Below are positions 34,289-43,507 of a stretch of 64,000 bases of DNA, piece by piece. Each line of letters begins with the position of its first letter. Positions within the stretch are counted from its first letter, which is position 1. The stretch is taken from positions 558,001 through 622,000 of the forward strand of contig NZ_CP010803.1 of the NCBI RefSeq assembly GCF_000960975.1, written 5' to 3'. The notes under the pieces were generated by a model that did not search any database, was not told the origin of the DNA, and saw only the letters and a list, made by a program, of their open reading frames with translations. The DNA is from Martelella endophytica. Its GTDB lineage: Bacteria; Pseudomonadota; Alphaproteobacteria; Rhizobiales; Rhizobiaceae. The position numbers and the translations under genes are program-made.

Positions 34289-35037
34289 GCATGGCCTCCA
34301 TCGACCGAAAGAATTTGTCCGCTGATCCAGCCCGCTTGCGGCGAGGCCAGAAAGGTGACGGCGTTTGCGATATCGGCCGGCGCACCAAGGCGGCGCATGT
34401 GTATTCCGCCGATGACGGCCTTCTGCCGCTCTTCCCCAAAGGCTGCCCACTGCTTTTCCGTGGACGGATTGGAAAGGATGAAACCGGGCGCCACGGAATT
34501 GACCGTGATGCCGAAGGGGCCGAGCTCGAGCGCAAGCTGTTTCGTCAGCCCGACAAGCGCGTGCTTGGCGCTGGCATAGGCCTGAATGCCGGTCAGGCTC
34601 GGACGAAGGCCCGCACCTGAGGAGATGGTGATAATCCGGCCTTCTCCGCGCGCCTTCATATCGGGCGCCGCAGCCTGCGCGCACCACATGGCGGCGTCGA
34701 CATTGGCCTGAAAGATCACGCGCCAGTCATCCTCGCCGATCTCTTCGATCGGACGCCCCGCCTGCCCGCGCACACCACCGGCTGATGTGACAAGCCCGTC
34801 GATACGGCCATACTGTGAAAGCACCGTCTGGATTGCCGCATGCGCGCCCTCGCGCGAGCCAAGATCGGCCTGATGCAGGCTGATGCCATCACCAAGAAGC
34901 GGTTTCATGCCATCGCCGTCGATATCGATGGCGGCGACAGCAGCGCCAGACGCCTTGAGCTGGCGGGCGATGGCCGCGCCGATACCCTGCGCCGCACCGG
35001 TTACGGCAAACACCTTGCTGGAAAGATCTAGCTGCAC
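34285..35037 (-). CDS. Short-chain dehydrogenase/reductase (SDR)
   Basis: 250-residue classical SDR. The NAD(P) motif TGAAQGIG is at 13-20, VTSAGG replaces the usual NNAG strand, Ser139/Ser140 precede YASAK with Tyr154 and Lys158, and the chain ends ILSVDGGHA. ADIDGD-like acidic residues after the second strand suggest NAD preference. The start is a GTG that overlaps the end of the PanE-like gene by 10 bases with a weak ribosome site, so translational coupling is likely. The substrate is unknown; it oxidises or reduces an alcohol/ketone in the pathway encoded by this operon. Confidence 0.85.
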   Translation of the reverse strand: MQLDLSSKVFAVTGAAQGIGAAIARQLKASGAAVAAIDIDGDGMKPLLGDGISLHQADLGSREGAHAAIQTVLSQYGRIDGLVTSAGGVRGQAGRPIEEIGEDDWRVIFQANVDAAMWCAQAAAPDMKARGEGRIITISSGAGLRPSLTGIQAYASAKHALVGLTKQLALELGPFGITVNSVAPGFILSNPSTEKQWAAFGEERQKAVIGGIHMRRLGAPADIANAVTFLASPQAGWISGQILSVDGGHA

Positions 35038-36047
35038 AGCGGCACCATCTCATCAACAAGGGCCGCCGATTGCTCGCGCTTGCCGTCCTCGATGTCATGA
35101 ATGAGGTCGACCATCTTCGCGAGGGCGGGAACGGCAAGACCATGCGAGGCGGCAAGCGGGATCATCGTGCCGATCTGCGCATCCACTTCCGTCTTGCGCT
35201 TGCGCACGGCAAGGTCGCGCCAGATGCCGGAATGGGTCTTGGCCGTCTTGCGGTTATGAGCCACCATCTTGTCGAGCGCCGCCTGCATACCTTCGGGATC
35301 AGCCGCCAGAAAGGCCGCCGGATCAAAACCGTTGAAGCCGAGCGGGCTTGCGCCCTCGGCCTCGGCCAGTTTCATCACCTCATGACCGAGCTTCTCGTAG
35401 ACGACGCGATGTTTCGGCCGCGCCATCGCATCCGACATGGAATCCGGCGTCAGTGCCGTACAGAACAGCAGTGAGCCATAGCCCATCTTGCCCCAGAGAT
35501 AGCCCCAGATATTGTCGGTCGCCACGGCATCCGGCTCGACCAGCGACAGGAGCCTGTGCACCTCGCCAACGCGCGGCGTCATCCGGCCATCAAGTTCGCC
35601 GACGGCAACGGCAGCGCGGTTGCCATAAAGAATGCGGCCCGGCTCCAGCCAGTCTGCGCCATAATTGACGAAGCAACCGACGGTGTTTTCGGCGCCGATC
35701 TTTTCGGCGATCACCTTTTCATTGAGACCATTCTGGGCGGAAACGACATAGCCGCCTTCCGCCAGATGCGGGATGAGCATGTCGAGCGCTTGTTGCGTAT
35801 GATGCGCCTTGACCGCCAGAAACACGCGATCGAACTGCCCTTCAAGTTCATCCGGCGTGCTCGCCGGCAGGACCTGCGTGAATTCCTCCACCGGGCCTTC
35901 GATCTTCAGGCCGGTGGTGCGTATCGCCTCGACATGTTCAGGCACGATATCGACCATGTGCACATCATGGCCGGCGCGGGCGAAATAGGCACCGAGAACG
36001 CCGCCGATCGCGCCGGCGCCCCAGATCAGGATTGGCGAATTGCTCAT
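35028..36047 (-). CDS. Ketopantoate reductase-like (PanE/ApbA family) oxidoreductase
   Basis: 339-residue dehydrogenase with the N-terminal Rossmann motif GAGAIGG (10-16), a KAHHT strand carrying the conserved lysine near residue 79, a NGLNEK asparagine segment and a helical C-terminal domain. Standard PanE makes pantoate, but here the gene is locked into a catabolic operon by an ATGA overlap with the creatininase gene. It is therefore more likely a paralogue that reduces or oxidises another 2-hydroxy/2-keto acid. Confidence 0.83.
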   Translation of the reverse strand: MSNSPILIWGAGAIGGVLGAYFARAGHDVHMVDIVPEHVEAIRTTGLKIEGPVEEFTQVLPASTPDELEGQFDRVFLAVKAHHTQQALDMLIPHLAEGGYVVSAQNGLNEKVIAEKIGAENTVGCFVNYGADWLEPGRILYGNRAAVAVGELDGRMTPRVGEVHRLLSLVEPDAVATDNIWGYLWGKMGYGSLLFCTALTPDSMSDAMARPKHRVVYEKLGHEVMKLAEAEGASPLGFNGFDPAAFLAADPEGMQAALDKMVAHNRKTAKTHSGIWRDLAVRKRKTEVDAQIGTMIPLAASHGLAVPALAKMVDLIHDIEDGKREQSAALVDEMVPLCS

Positions 36048-36745
36048 GCCCAGTCACCCTCGATCAGGGCGCGGGTCTCCTCGACAGCCACGGACCAGAC
36101 CCGGTCCATGTCTTCATCGGGGCGCTGGTAGAGACCGCCATAATTGCCATCGCCGATCAGCGCGCGAACGCCAGCGGCATTGCGATCGCGCAGGCGGTCG
36201 AAATCGACATAGGGCTTCTGCTCGGCCGGCATTTTGCGGCCCGGCAGGCGCGTCCAGGCAAAATTCTCCATCCAGCTGGCGTGGCTGGCGATGGGATCGA
36301 TCTCGCGCACCGTGGCAAACGTCTTTGGCGCCCGCCACCAGTCATGGAAGCGGCAGCGCGCGCCTTCGTGACGTTCCATCCATTCCATCGTCACCGGCTG
36401 CACCGGCGTGTTGCCGCCATGGCCGTTGACGATCAGGATACGGCGGAAGCCGGTCGCATAAAGGCTGTCGAGAATGTCTGATATCAGCGCTGCATAGGTC
36501 GAGAGCTTCAGCGTGACGCTGCCCGGAAAAGCCATGAAATAGGGCGTCAGCCCATAGGCGACGGCCGGAAACACTGGAACGCCGAGGGGCTCGGCGGCAT
36601 CGGCCGCGACCTTTTCGGACAGGATGCTGTCGACCGACAGGCTGAGCCAGGCATGCTGCTCGGTGCTGCCCAATGGCAGGACACAGCGGTCATCCGTCTT
36701 CAGATATTCCTCGACCTCAAACCAGTTGCTTTCGGAAATTTTCAA
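36044..36745 (-). CDS. Creatininase family protein (creatinine amidohydrolase-like)
   Basis: 233-residue metal-dependent amidohydrolase. The N-terminal LPLGSTEQH carries Glu29 and His31, Asp39 follows in SLSVDS, and NGHGGN (107-112) supplies another ligand, the pattern of creatininases and of FAPy deformylase-like relatives. They open cyclic amides or cleave formamides. The start is a TTG with an excellent GGAGG 6 bases upstream, placed so that the first 29 bases overlap the end of the GntR regulator gene. This makes it the first catabolic gene of the operon. Creatinine itself is only one possible substrate. Confidence 0.83.
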   Translation of the reverse strand: MKISESNWFEVEEYLKTDDRCVLPLGSTEQHAWLSLSVDSILSEKVAADAAEPLGVPVFPAVAYGLTPYFMAFPGSVTLKLSTYAALISDILDSLYATGFRRILIVNGHGGNTPVQPVTMEWMERHEGARCRFHDWWRAPKTFATVREIDPIASHASWMENFAWTRLPGRKMPAEQKPYVDFDRLRDRNAAGVRALIGDGNYGGLYQRPDEDMDRVWSVAVEETRALIEGDWA

Positions 36746-37742
36746 CGTTGCCCCTCCGTTTTTTCAGGATTTTTGTTCTGTAGGCCTCGATCGTGGGAAG
36801 CAGTTCCTTCCGCACGGCGTGGATATCGGGTGTGTGACGGTATTCGAATGCATGCTGGTCGGGTCGGAGCGTTTCGATGAGATAGTCGGCACCGGTGGCA
36901 TAAACCAGCACGTCGGCAGCGGCGATGGCGGCTTCCACACCTGCCTCGCCGCGTACCACGATCTGCAATTCGGTGATGTGCGGCCCGAAGCGGCGGATGC
37001 CAGCCTTCATGATGGTGACGAATGTATCGAAATAGGAGTAGCCGACGACGCGCGCATCGGTCGCAAGCGAGGCAAGCGCGACCCGCGTTGCCTCATCGGG
37101 AATGAGGGTGACGCCGGTAATCGGCGTATCGGTGAAATGTGCCTTTGCCGGCTCCAGAAGGCTGCGCGGCGAGATGACGAGATCGACCTGTTGCGGGTCG
37201 ATGCTGGCGAGATCATCCATGGTGCCGATCGACAGGAGATCGCCTGCAGCCAGATGCGGACGCAGCGCCCTTGCGTAGGCTTCCGTCGCCTCGACGAAAT
37301 TGCCGAGAATGAGAAGCCGCATGTTGACGTGCGTCTGACGCGACATCATCGAGACCCGCGTGGCAAGCTCGGTCGGATTGACCCCGCATTCACGGGCCAG
37401 TTCAACCAGTTCGACAATCTTCGCATCAAGTTCGCGCAGCCGGCCGGCATTGGCGGAAAGCGATATGCTCTTCACGAACGTGCCCGAGCCCACCCGGCCT
37501 TCGATATTGCCGACGTCCTGCAGGGCCGCATAGACTGTGCTGACGGTCACCGGCGATATGCCAAGCCGGGTGGCAAGCGCGCGCACCGATGGCAGCCGGG
37601 CGCCGGAGGGCAGATCGCCGGAGGCGATGCCGAACTCCAGCGCGCCGCGCAACTGCACGGAAACCGGGACCGTGGATGAACGGTCGATGGCCTCGATGAT
37701 GCGATCCATGGCCTGATCGAATTGCGCCTGCGTATCTGTCAT
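36717..37742 (-). CDS. GntR-family transcriptional regulator
   Basis: 341-residue regulator. A winged GntR HTH spans about residues 20-90 (LRGALEFGIASGDLPSGARL, then LGISPVTVSTVYAALQ), followed by a roughly 240-residue alpha/beta domain resembling a periplasmic-binding-protein effector fold rather than FCD or UTRA. An open extension upstream is discarded because the ATG at 37742 opens a typical N-terminus. The gene is first in the creatininase operon and is divergent from the peptide importer. It probably controls both, using the inverted repeat beside its own start. Confidence 0.82.
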   Translation of the reverse strand: MTDTQAQFDQAMDRIIEAIDRSSTVPVSVQLRGALEFGIASGDLPSGARLPSVRALATRLGISPVTVSTVYAALQDVGNIEGRVGSGTFVKSISLSANAGRLRELDAKIVELVELARECGVNPTELATRVSMMSRQTHVNMRLLILGNFVEATEAYARALRPHLAAGDLLSIGTMDDLASIDPQQVDLVISPRSLLEPAKAHFTDTPITGVTLIPDEATRVALASLATDARVVGYSYFDTFVTIMKAGIRRFGPHITELQIVVRGEAGVEAAIAAADVLVYATGADYLIETLRPDQHAFEYRHTPDIHAVRKELLPTIEAYRTKILKKRRGNVENFRKQLV

Positions 37743-37766
37743 AGTGTTATAATGGATAAAAACACT
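37743..37766. promoter_or_regulatory. Inverted repeat likely bound by the GntR regulator
   Basis: AGTGTT (37743-37748) and AACACT (37761-37766) form a perfect 6-bp inverted repeat with a 12-base, A/T-rich centre, directly upstream of the GntR start codon. The spacing resembles GntR-type operators. Binding here would repress the regulator's own operon. Confidence 0.5.
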
Positions 37767-37839
37767 CTGGCTGCCAAGCCACCAAAACGACATTTTTCTG
37801 ACGAGGCAGCTCAGATTTTGTACCAATTTAGGCTTGACC

Positions 37840-37868
37840 GTATCATTTTTTCGGCCCTACTGTATCAC
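37840..37868. promoter_or_regulatory. Direct repeat GTATCA pair upstream of the peptide importer
   Basis: Two copies of GTATCA, near 37840 and 37862, lie on either side of an A/T-rich stretch about 30-55 bases upstream of the binding-protein start. They could be regulator half-sites or promoter elements. Support is repetition and position only. Confidence 0.25.
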
Positions 37869-37895
37869 TCAGATGAAACAAAGGGGAACAAACCT

Positions 37896-39467
37896 ATGAC
37901 GAAATCCTTTCTGCGATCTGCCGTAACGGCCCTTGCCATCATGGCGGCGGCACCTGCTGTCTATGCTGATGACCTGATCATCGGCCTGCGTGCCGGTCCC
38001 GATTCCATTGATCCGCACTGGTCTACGCTCGGCAGCCAGGCCGAAGCGCTGCGCCACATCTATGACACGGTCGTTGATGTTGACGACAAGCTGCAGCTGA
38101 AACCCGGCCTCGCCGTCAGCTGGGAGCCGATCGACGACACCACCTGGGAATTCAAGCTGCGCGAAGGCGTGAAATTCCATGACGGCTCGGACTTCACCGC
38201 CGAAGACGTCAAGTTCTCGATCGAGCGCATTCCGGAAGTCACCGGCCCGATGCCGATGACGCTCTACACGAAATATGTCGACAGCGTCGAAGTGGTCGAC
38301 GACTACACGCTGCGCGTTCATACAAAGGGCATGGCGCCTGCGCTTCCGAACGACTTCACCCGCCTTTTCGTCGTCTCCGACGGCACCAGCATGGAAGCCC
38401 GCAACGAGGAGTTCAACTCCGGCGAAGCGGCCATCGGCACCGGCCCCTACAAGTTCGTCTCCTGGGAGCCCAAGGGCGACCTCGTGCTCGAGCGTTTCGA
38501 CGATTACTGGGGCGAAGAACCGGCCTGGGAAAAGGTCATTCGCCGCGAAATTCCCGATGACGCCGCCCGTGTCGCGGCCCTGCGTTCCGGCGATGTCGAC
38601 ATGATCAACTACGTTCCGGCGTCCGATTATCTGGCCTTCCAGAACGACGACAGCCTGGAAACCTTCATCTCCGACTCGATCTACATCCTCAACATCGCGC
38701 CGAGCGTGAAGGATGAAGAACCGCAGCCGATCACCGTCAACGGCGAGCCGGTCGACGGCAACCCGCTGCAGGACCTGCGCGTGAGAAAGGCGCTCGACCT
38801 TGCGATCAACCGCGACGTGCTGGTCAATGTCGTCCTCGAAGGCCTCGGCAACCCGGCCAACCAGCTGATGCCGGAAGGCTTCTTCGGCTATTCGGAAGAA
38901 CTCGGCCCGCGCGAATACGATATCGAACAGGCCAAGGCGCTCTTGGCAGAGGCCGGCTATCCGGACGGTTTCGAGATCGACTTCACCTGCACCAACAACC
39001 GCGTTCCCGGCGATGCCGTGGTCTGCGAAGCACTCGCCCAGATGTGGGCCCGCCTTGGCCTGAAGGTCAACGCACAGGCTCTCAACGGCACGGTCTTCTT
39101 CCCCGCCGCAGCGCGCGAGGAATACACGATGACCATGTCGGCATGGGGCACGCTGACGGGCGAAGCCGCCTACACCTATGGTGCGCTGACGCACACCAAG
39201 GACGCGGAAAAGGGCTTCGGCAACTTCAACCGCACCGGCTATTCCAACCCGGAATTCGACAAGGTCTTCGACGAAGGCACGCAGACGCTCGATGCCGAGG
39301 CACGCAAGAAGCTTTATGAAGAAGCCTCCTACATCGCCATGGAAGACCGCGCGCTGATCCCGACCGTCATCCTGCAGACCGTCTGGGCCGCAGACAAGGA
39401 CACCGTCGAGATCACGCCGCGCGTCGACCAGGAAACGCGCGCCTACGAAATCAAGCCCGCCAAGTAA
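37896..39467 (+). CDS. Peptide-type ABC transporter substrate-binding protein (family 5, DppA-like)
   Basis: 523-residue secreted binding protein. The signal peptide is about residues 1-24 (MTKSFLRS, hydrophobic core, VYA cleavage). The mature protein opens with LRAGPDSIDPHWSTLG, the SBP_bac_5 signature region, and has the TWEFKLREGVKFHDG block near 85-100. Length fits DppA/OppA. No lipobox is present. AAGGGGA is 8 bases before the ATG; the frame is open upstream through the promoter region, which is ignored. First gene of a six-gene plus-strand operon ending in a carboxypeptidase, so short peptides are the likely ligands. Confidence 0.88.
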   Translation: MTKSFLRSAVTALAIMAAAPAVYADDLIIGLRAGPDSIDPHWSTLGSQAEALRHIYDTVVDVDDKLQLKPGLAVSWEPIDDTTWEFKLREGVKFHDGSDFTAEDVKFSIERIPEVTGPMPMTLYTKYVDSVEVVDDYTLRVHTKGMAPALPNDFTRLFVVSDGTSMEARNEEFNSGEAAIGTGPYKFVSWEPKGDLVLERFDDYWGEEPAWEKVIRREIPDDAARVAALRSGDVDMINYVPASDYLAFQNDDSLETFISDSIYILNIAPSVKDEEPQPITVNGEPVDGNPLQDLRVRKALDLAINRDVLVNVVLEGLGNPANQLMPEGFFGYSEELGPREYDIEQAKALLAEAGYPDGFEIDFTCTNNRVPGDAVVCEALAQMWARLGLKVNAQALNGTVFFPAAAREEYTMTMSAWGTLTGEAAYTYGALTHTKDAEKGFGNFNRTGYSNPEFDKVFDEGTQTLDAEARKKLYEEASYIAMEDRALIPTVILQTVWAADKDTVEITPRVDQETRAYEIKPAK

Positions 39468-39505
39468 GGCGGCGCGGCGAACGCTCGTGCGCCAGGGCGT
39501 TCACG

Positions 39506-39532
39506 GGGCTGCGGCAGGTATCGCCGCAGCCC
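39506..39532 (+). terminator. Hairpin between binding-protein and permease genes (peptide importer)
   Basis: GGGCTGCGGC (39506-39515) pairs perfectly with GCCGCAGCCC (39523-39532), loop AGGTATC, followed by TTC. It starts 38 bases after the binding-protein stop in a 164-base spacer. Confidence 0.65.
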
Positions 39533-39631
39533 TTCATCGGCGAATTGATCCCCGGCCAGATGCCGGATGATGCCATTCGTGCGATATTCAGCGCGTCGCG
39601 CAGATGCGCATGCTCATTCCAAGAGGCTTAG

Positions 39632-40606
39632 ATGCTTGGTTTTCTTGTCCAGCGGCTGCTGCAGGCCGTTGTCGTCATCTTTGCAATGTCGATCATCGTC
39701 TTTCTTGGCGTCTACGCGATCGGCAATCCGATTGACGTGATGATCGACCCCGGCGCGACCCAGGCGATCCGCCAGAAACTGATCGAGCAATACGGTCTCG
39801 ACCAGCCGCTGTGGCAGCAATATCTGACCTTCCTGACCAATGTCGTGCATGGCGATCTCGGCACGTCGATGGTCTACAATGTCTCGGTCATCAAGCTCGT
39901 CTTTTCCCGGCTTCCGGCGACCGTCGAGTTGGTGTTCGTCGCCGTGATGATCGCGACCCTCATCGGCATCCCGGCCGGCATCTATGCGGGCTACCGCCCG
40001 AACAGCATTCCCGCCAAGGCGATCATGGCGCTGTCTGTCCTCGGATTCTCGGTACCCACCTTCTGGATCGGCATGCTGCTGGTCATGGCCTTCGCGGTCA
40101 ATCTCGGCTGGCTGCCATCCGGCGGGCGCGGCGATGTAGGCTCGCTCTTCAGCCTGCAGACCTCGCTTGTCACGCTCGATGGCTGGCGCCACGTCATCAT
40201 GCCGGCCTTCAACCTTTCGCTGTTCATGATGGGCCTGCTCATCCGTCTCACCCGCGCCGGCATGGTCGAGGCGATGCAGACGGACTATGTGAAATTCGCC
40301 CGCGCCCAGGGCCTGCCCGACCGGCAGATCGTGTTCCGCCATGTGCTGCGCAATATCTCGATCCCGATCGTCACGGTCTTCGGCCTTGAACTGGGTTCGA
40401 CGCTCGCCTTTGCCGTCGTGACCGAGAGCGTCTTCAACTGGCCGGGCGTCGGCAAGCTGATCATCGACAGCATCCTCCAGCTCGACCGCCCCGTCATGGT
40501 CACCTACCTCATTCTCGTGGTCATTCTCTTCGTGCTCATCAATCTTGTCGTCGACGTCATCTACGCCCAGCTCGATCCGCGCGTGCGGCTGAAGGGAGGC
40601 AAGTGA
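39632..40606 (+). CDS. Peptide-type ABC transporter permease (DppB-like)
   Basis: 324-residue inner-membrane permease with six helices. The N-terminal MLGFLVQRLLQAVVVIFAMS helix and the following extracytoplasmic domain are typical of DppB. The EAA-type loop VEAMQTDYVKFARAQGLPDR is near residue 215. AAGAGG precedes the ATG by 6 bases. It ends with TGATG, overlapping the DppC-like start. It forms a heterodimer with that protein. Confidence 0.9.
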   Translation: MLGFLVQRLLQAVVVIFAMSIIVFLGVYAIGNPIDVMIDPGATQAIRQKLIEQYGLDQPLWQQYLTFLTNVVHGDLGTSMVYNVSVIKLVFSRLPATVELVFVAVMIATLIGIPAGIYAGYRPNSIPAKAIMALSVLGFSVPTFWIGMLLVMAFAVNLGWLPSGGRGDVGSLFSLQTSLVTLDGWRHVIMPAFNLSLFMMGLLIRLTRAGMVEAMQTDYVKFARAQGLPDRQIVFRHVLRNISIPIVTVFGLELGSTLAFAVVTESVFNWPGVGKLIIDSILQLDRPVMVTYLILVVILFVLINLVVDVIYAQLDPRVRLKGGK

Positions 40607-41517
40607 TGGCTGACGCAACGCCCGCTGCGGCGCCGGTGGAAACCCGCCCCGCCCGGTTCCGCAATTTCTGTTCCGACTTTGCCCGCTCCCCAGTCGCCGT
40701 CGTCTCACTGATCATGATCGTGGGCCTGCTGTTCGTCTCCTTTGCGGCGCCGCTGGTGTCGCCGCAGGACCCCTATGACATGGCCAAGCTCGACTGGATG
40801 GATGCGTTCCTGAAGCCCGGAACGGTCGGCTCCGGCGGCTATACCCATCTTCTCGGCACCGACAACGTCGGCCGCGACATGCTTTCGGCGATCTTCTACG
40901 GATTGCGCACCAGTTTCGTCATCGGCCTTTCCGCCGGCGCCCTGGCGCTGATCGTCGGCATTTGCGTCGGCCTGTCGGCAGCCTATTTCGGCGGCCGGAT
41001 CGAGGCCTTCCTGATGCGCATCGTAGACCTGCAATTGTCGATGCCGGCGATCCTGCTGGCGCTGGTGCTGGTCGCCGTTCTAGGACAGGGCGTCGGCCAG
41101 ATCATTCTGGCGCTGGTGATTGCCCAATATGCCTATTTCGCCCGCACCACCCATGGCGCGGCGACCGTCGAGCGCGGCAAGGACTATATCGAGGCCGCGC
41201 GCTCGACGCCGCTTCCGACAGGCCGCGTTCTCTTCCGCCACCTGCTGCCGAATGTGCTGCCGCCGCTGATCGTGGTCGCGACGGTGCAGGTCGCAAGTGC
41301 GATCGCGCTGGAGGCGACGCTCTCCTTCCTCGGCGTCGGCCTGCCGCTCACCGAACCCTCGCTCGGCTCGCTGATTGCCAACGGCTTCAAATATATCCAC
41401 ACGGACCGCTACTGGCTGTCGATCTATCCGGGCCTGTTCCTGATGGTGACGGTGGTGACGATCAATCTGGTCGGCGACCAGGTCCGCACCGTTCTCGATC
41501 CGAGGCGCAGCCGATGA
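40606..41517 (+). CDS. Peptide-type ABC transporter permease (DppC-like)
   Basis: 303-residue permease. It has the DppC hallmark LLGTDNVGRDMLSAIFYG after the first helix and an EAA loop (DYIEAARSTPLPTGRVLFRH) near residue 200. The ATG at 40606 is selected because GGAGG lies 6 bases upstream; a GTG one codon earlier is less likely. The start shares bases with the DppB-like stop, and the end overlaps the DppD-like start. Confidence 0.9.
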   Translation: MADATPAAAPVETRPARFRNFCSDFARSPVAVVSLIMIVGLLFVSFAAPLVSPQDPYDMAKLDWMDAFLKPGTVGSGGYTHLLGTDNVGRDMLSAIFYGLRTSFVIGLSAGALALIVGICVGLSAAYFGGRIEAFLMRIVDLQLSMPAILLALVLVAVLGQGVGQIILALVIAQYAYFARTTHGAATVERGKDYIEAARSTPLPTGRVLFRHLLPNVLPPLIVVATVQVASAIALEATLSFLGVGLPLTEPSLGSLIANGFKYIHTDRYWLSIYPGLFLMVTVVTINLVGDQVRTVLDPRRSR

Positions 41518-42479
41518 CCAAAGCACTGGACGTCCGGGGCCTCACCACCCGGTTTGAAACCCGCCGCGGCGACGTCACCGCCGTCAACAATGTCAGCTTT
41601 TCGGTCGGGCGCGGCCGCATCATGGGTCTTGTCGGCGAGAGCGGCTCGGGCAAGAGCGTCACCGGCTTTTCCATTCTCGGCCTTGTCGAGGAACCCGGCC
41701 ATATCACCGGCGGCGAAGTTCTGGTCGATGGCCAGGACCTCAGGGCGTTGAAGCCCGAGGCACTGCGCAAGCTGCGCGGTTCCAAGGTCGCGATGGTGTT
41801 CCAGGACCCGATGATGACGCTGAACCCGGTCTTGCGGATCGGCGACCAGATGGCGATGGCCGTGCGCGTGCACGAGAAGATGTCGAAGCACGACGCCTGG
41901 GAGCGGGCGCGCCAGGCCCTCGAGACTGTCGGCATTCCGGCCGCCCGCGAAAGGCTGAAGGCCTATCCGCACCAGCTTTCCGGCGGCATGCGCCAGCGCG
42001 TGGCCATTGCCACCGCATTGCTTCACCGCCCGGCGGTGATCATCGCCGACGAACCGACGACGGCGCTCGACGTCTCGATCCAGAGCCAGATATTGGCCGA
42101 GGTGCGCAGGCTTGCCGACGAGACCGGCACGGCGATCGTCTGGGTCACCCACGACCTTGCCGTCATCTCCAGCCTCGCTGACGACATCTGCGTCATGTAT
42201 GCCGGCAGGATCGTTGAGCGCGGCACGGCCGAGGAGGTGATTGCCGCCCCTCGCCACCCCTATACGGTGGGCCTGATCGGCTCCGTGCCGAGCCTGCATG
42301 AGCCGGGCGCGCATCTGCCGCAAATCCCCGGCTCGACGCCACAGCTTGCCAACCTGCCGTCGGGCTGTCCGTTCAGGCCACGCTGTCCGCGTGCCTCAGA
42401 CATCTGTGCCACCGAGCCGCCCCTGCATGAGACCGGAACGCATTCGGTTTCCTGTCATCATCCGATGGAGGCCCCATGA
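41514..42479 (+). CDS. Peptide-type ABC transporter ATP-binding protein (DppD-like)
   Basis: 321-residue ATPase: Walker A GESGSGKS at 41-48, Q-loop VFQDPMMTLNP, signature LSGGM at 155-159, Walker B IIADEP after residue 175. The C-terminal oligopeptide/dipeptide domain has GCPFRPRCPRASDIC, the cysteine cluster that binds Fe-S in DppD homologues. A long in-frame extension upstream overlaps the permease gene and is not real; the ATG at 41514 overlaps the permease stop by 4 bases. Partner of the DppF-like ATPase. Confidence 0.9.
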   Translation: MTKALDVRGLTTRFETRRGDVTAVNNVSFSVGRGRIMGLVGESGSGKSVTGFSILGLVEEPGHITGGEVLVDGQDLRALKPEALRKLRGSKVAMVFQDPMMTLNPVLRIGDQMAMAVRVHEKMSKHDAWERARQALETVGIPAARERLKAYPHQLSGGMRQRVAIATALLHRPAVIIADEPTTALDVSIQSQILAEVRRLADETGTAIVWVTHDLAVISSLADDICVMYAGRIVERGTAEEVIAAPRHPYTVGLIGSVPSLHEPGAHLPQIPGSTPQLANLPSGCPFRPRCPRASDICATEPPLHETGTHSVSCHHPMEAP

Positions 42480-43507
42480 GCAAGCCGCTTCTGACAATCG
42501 ACGGCGTTCACAAGCGCTTCACCCGCAAGCCCGGCCTTGTCATCCAGGGTATCAACAGGCTCGCCGGCAAGCCCTCGGGCGAAACCGTTCATGCGCTTTC
42601 CGATATCTCGCTGGAGGTCGCCGAGGGCGAGGTGCTCGGCCTCGTCGGCGAATCGGGCTGCGGCAAGTCCACGCTCGGCCGCATCATCTCGGGCATCTAC
42701 ACGCCAAGTGAGGGCCATGTGTTTCTGAACGGCGCGCCCGTTGCCCGCAAGCATGGCAATAACGTCGACAAGCTCACCACCAAGGTGCAGATGATCCATC
42801 AGGATCCGTTCGCAAGCCTCAATCCGCGCATGAAGGTGGGCGAGACGATCGCCGAGGGCCCGCGCATCCACCATATCGTCAAGGCCAATGAAGTCCGCGC
42901 CCGTGTGCGCAGTCTGCTTGAGCAGGTGGGCCTTGAGGCCGCCTATGCCGACCGCCTGCCGCACCAGTTTTCCGGTGGTCAGCGCCAGCGCGTTGCCATT
43001 GCCCGCGCGCTCGCCATGGAGCCGGAACTGCTTGTGCTGGACGAAGCGGTCGCCTCGCTCGACGTGTCGATCCAGGCGCAGGTGCTGAACCTGTTCATGG
43101 ATTTGCGCCGCGAACTCGATCTCACCGCCGTCTTCATCAGCCACGACCTTTCGGTCGTCCGCCATGTGTGCGACCGTGTGGCGATCATGTATCTCGGACG
43201 CATCGTCGAACTGGCCACAGCGGAAGAGCTTTATGCGACCCCGCGCCACCCCTACACCAGGGCGCTTTTCGCCTCGATCCCGAAACTTGGCGCCGGGCGC
43301 GGCTCGTTCCAGCCGATCGAGGGCGAAATCCCCTCGCCGATCAATCCGCCGAAAGGCTGCGCCTTCCATCCGCGCTGTCCGATGGCAGGCCCGAGGTGCA
43401 AAATCGAACTGCCGCGCCTCAAGCCGGCGACAAGCGGAACGGCATCGGTTGCCTGCCACCTCAATGACGGCGGCACCGGCGCCACAGCAAAGCCGGAGGC
43501 CGCATGA
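42476..43507 (+). CDS. Peptide-type ABC transporter ATP-binding protein (DppF-like)
   Basis: 343-residue ATPase with Walker A GESGCGKS at 58-65, Q-loop [18 protein letters not shown]-type signature FSGGQRQR, Walker B LLVLDE and the C-terminal GCAFHPRCPMAGPRC cysteine region. A short insertion around 26-40 before Walker A lengthens the N-terminal strand region. ATGA overlaps on both sides couple it to the DppD-like gene and to the carboxypeptidase gene. Confidence 0.9.
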   Translation: MSKPLLTIDGVHKRFTRKPGLVIQGINRLAGKPSGETVHALSDISLEVAEGEVLGLVGESGCGKSTLGRIISGIYTPSEGHVFLNGAPVARKHGNNVDKLTTKVQMIHQDPFASLNPRMKVGETIAEGPRIHHIVKANEVRARVRSLLEQVGLEAAYADRLPHQFSGGQRQRVAIARALAMEPELLVLDEAVASLDVSIQAQVLNLFMDLRRELDLTAVFISHDLSVVRHVCDRVAIMYLGRIVELATAEELYATPRHPYTRALFASIPKLGAGRGSFQPIEGEIPSPINPPKGCAFHPRCPMAGPRCKIELPRLKPATSGTASVACHLNDGGTGATAKPEAA

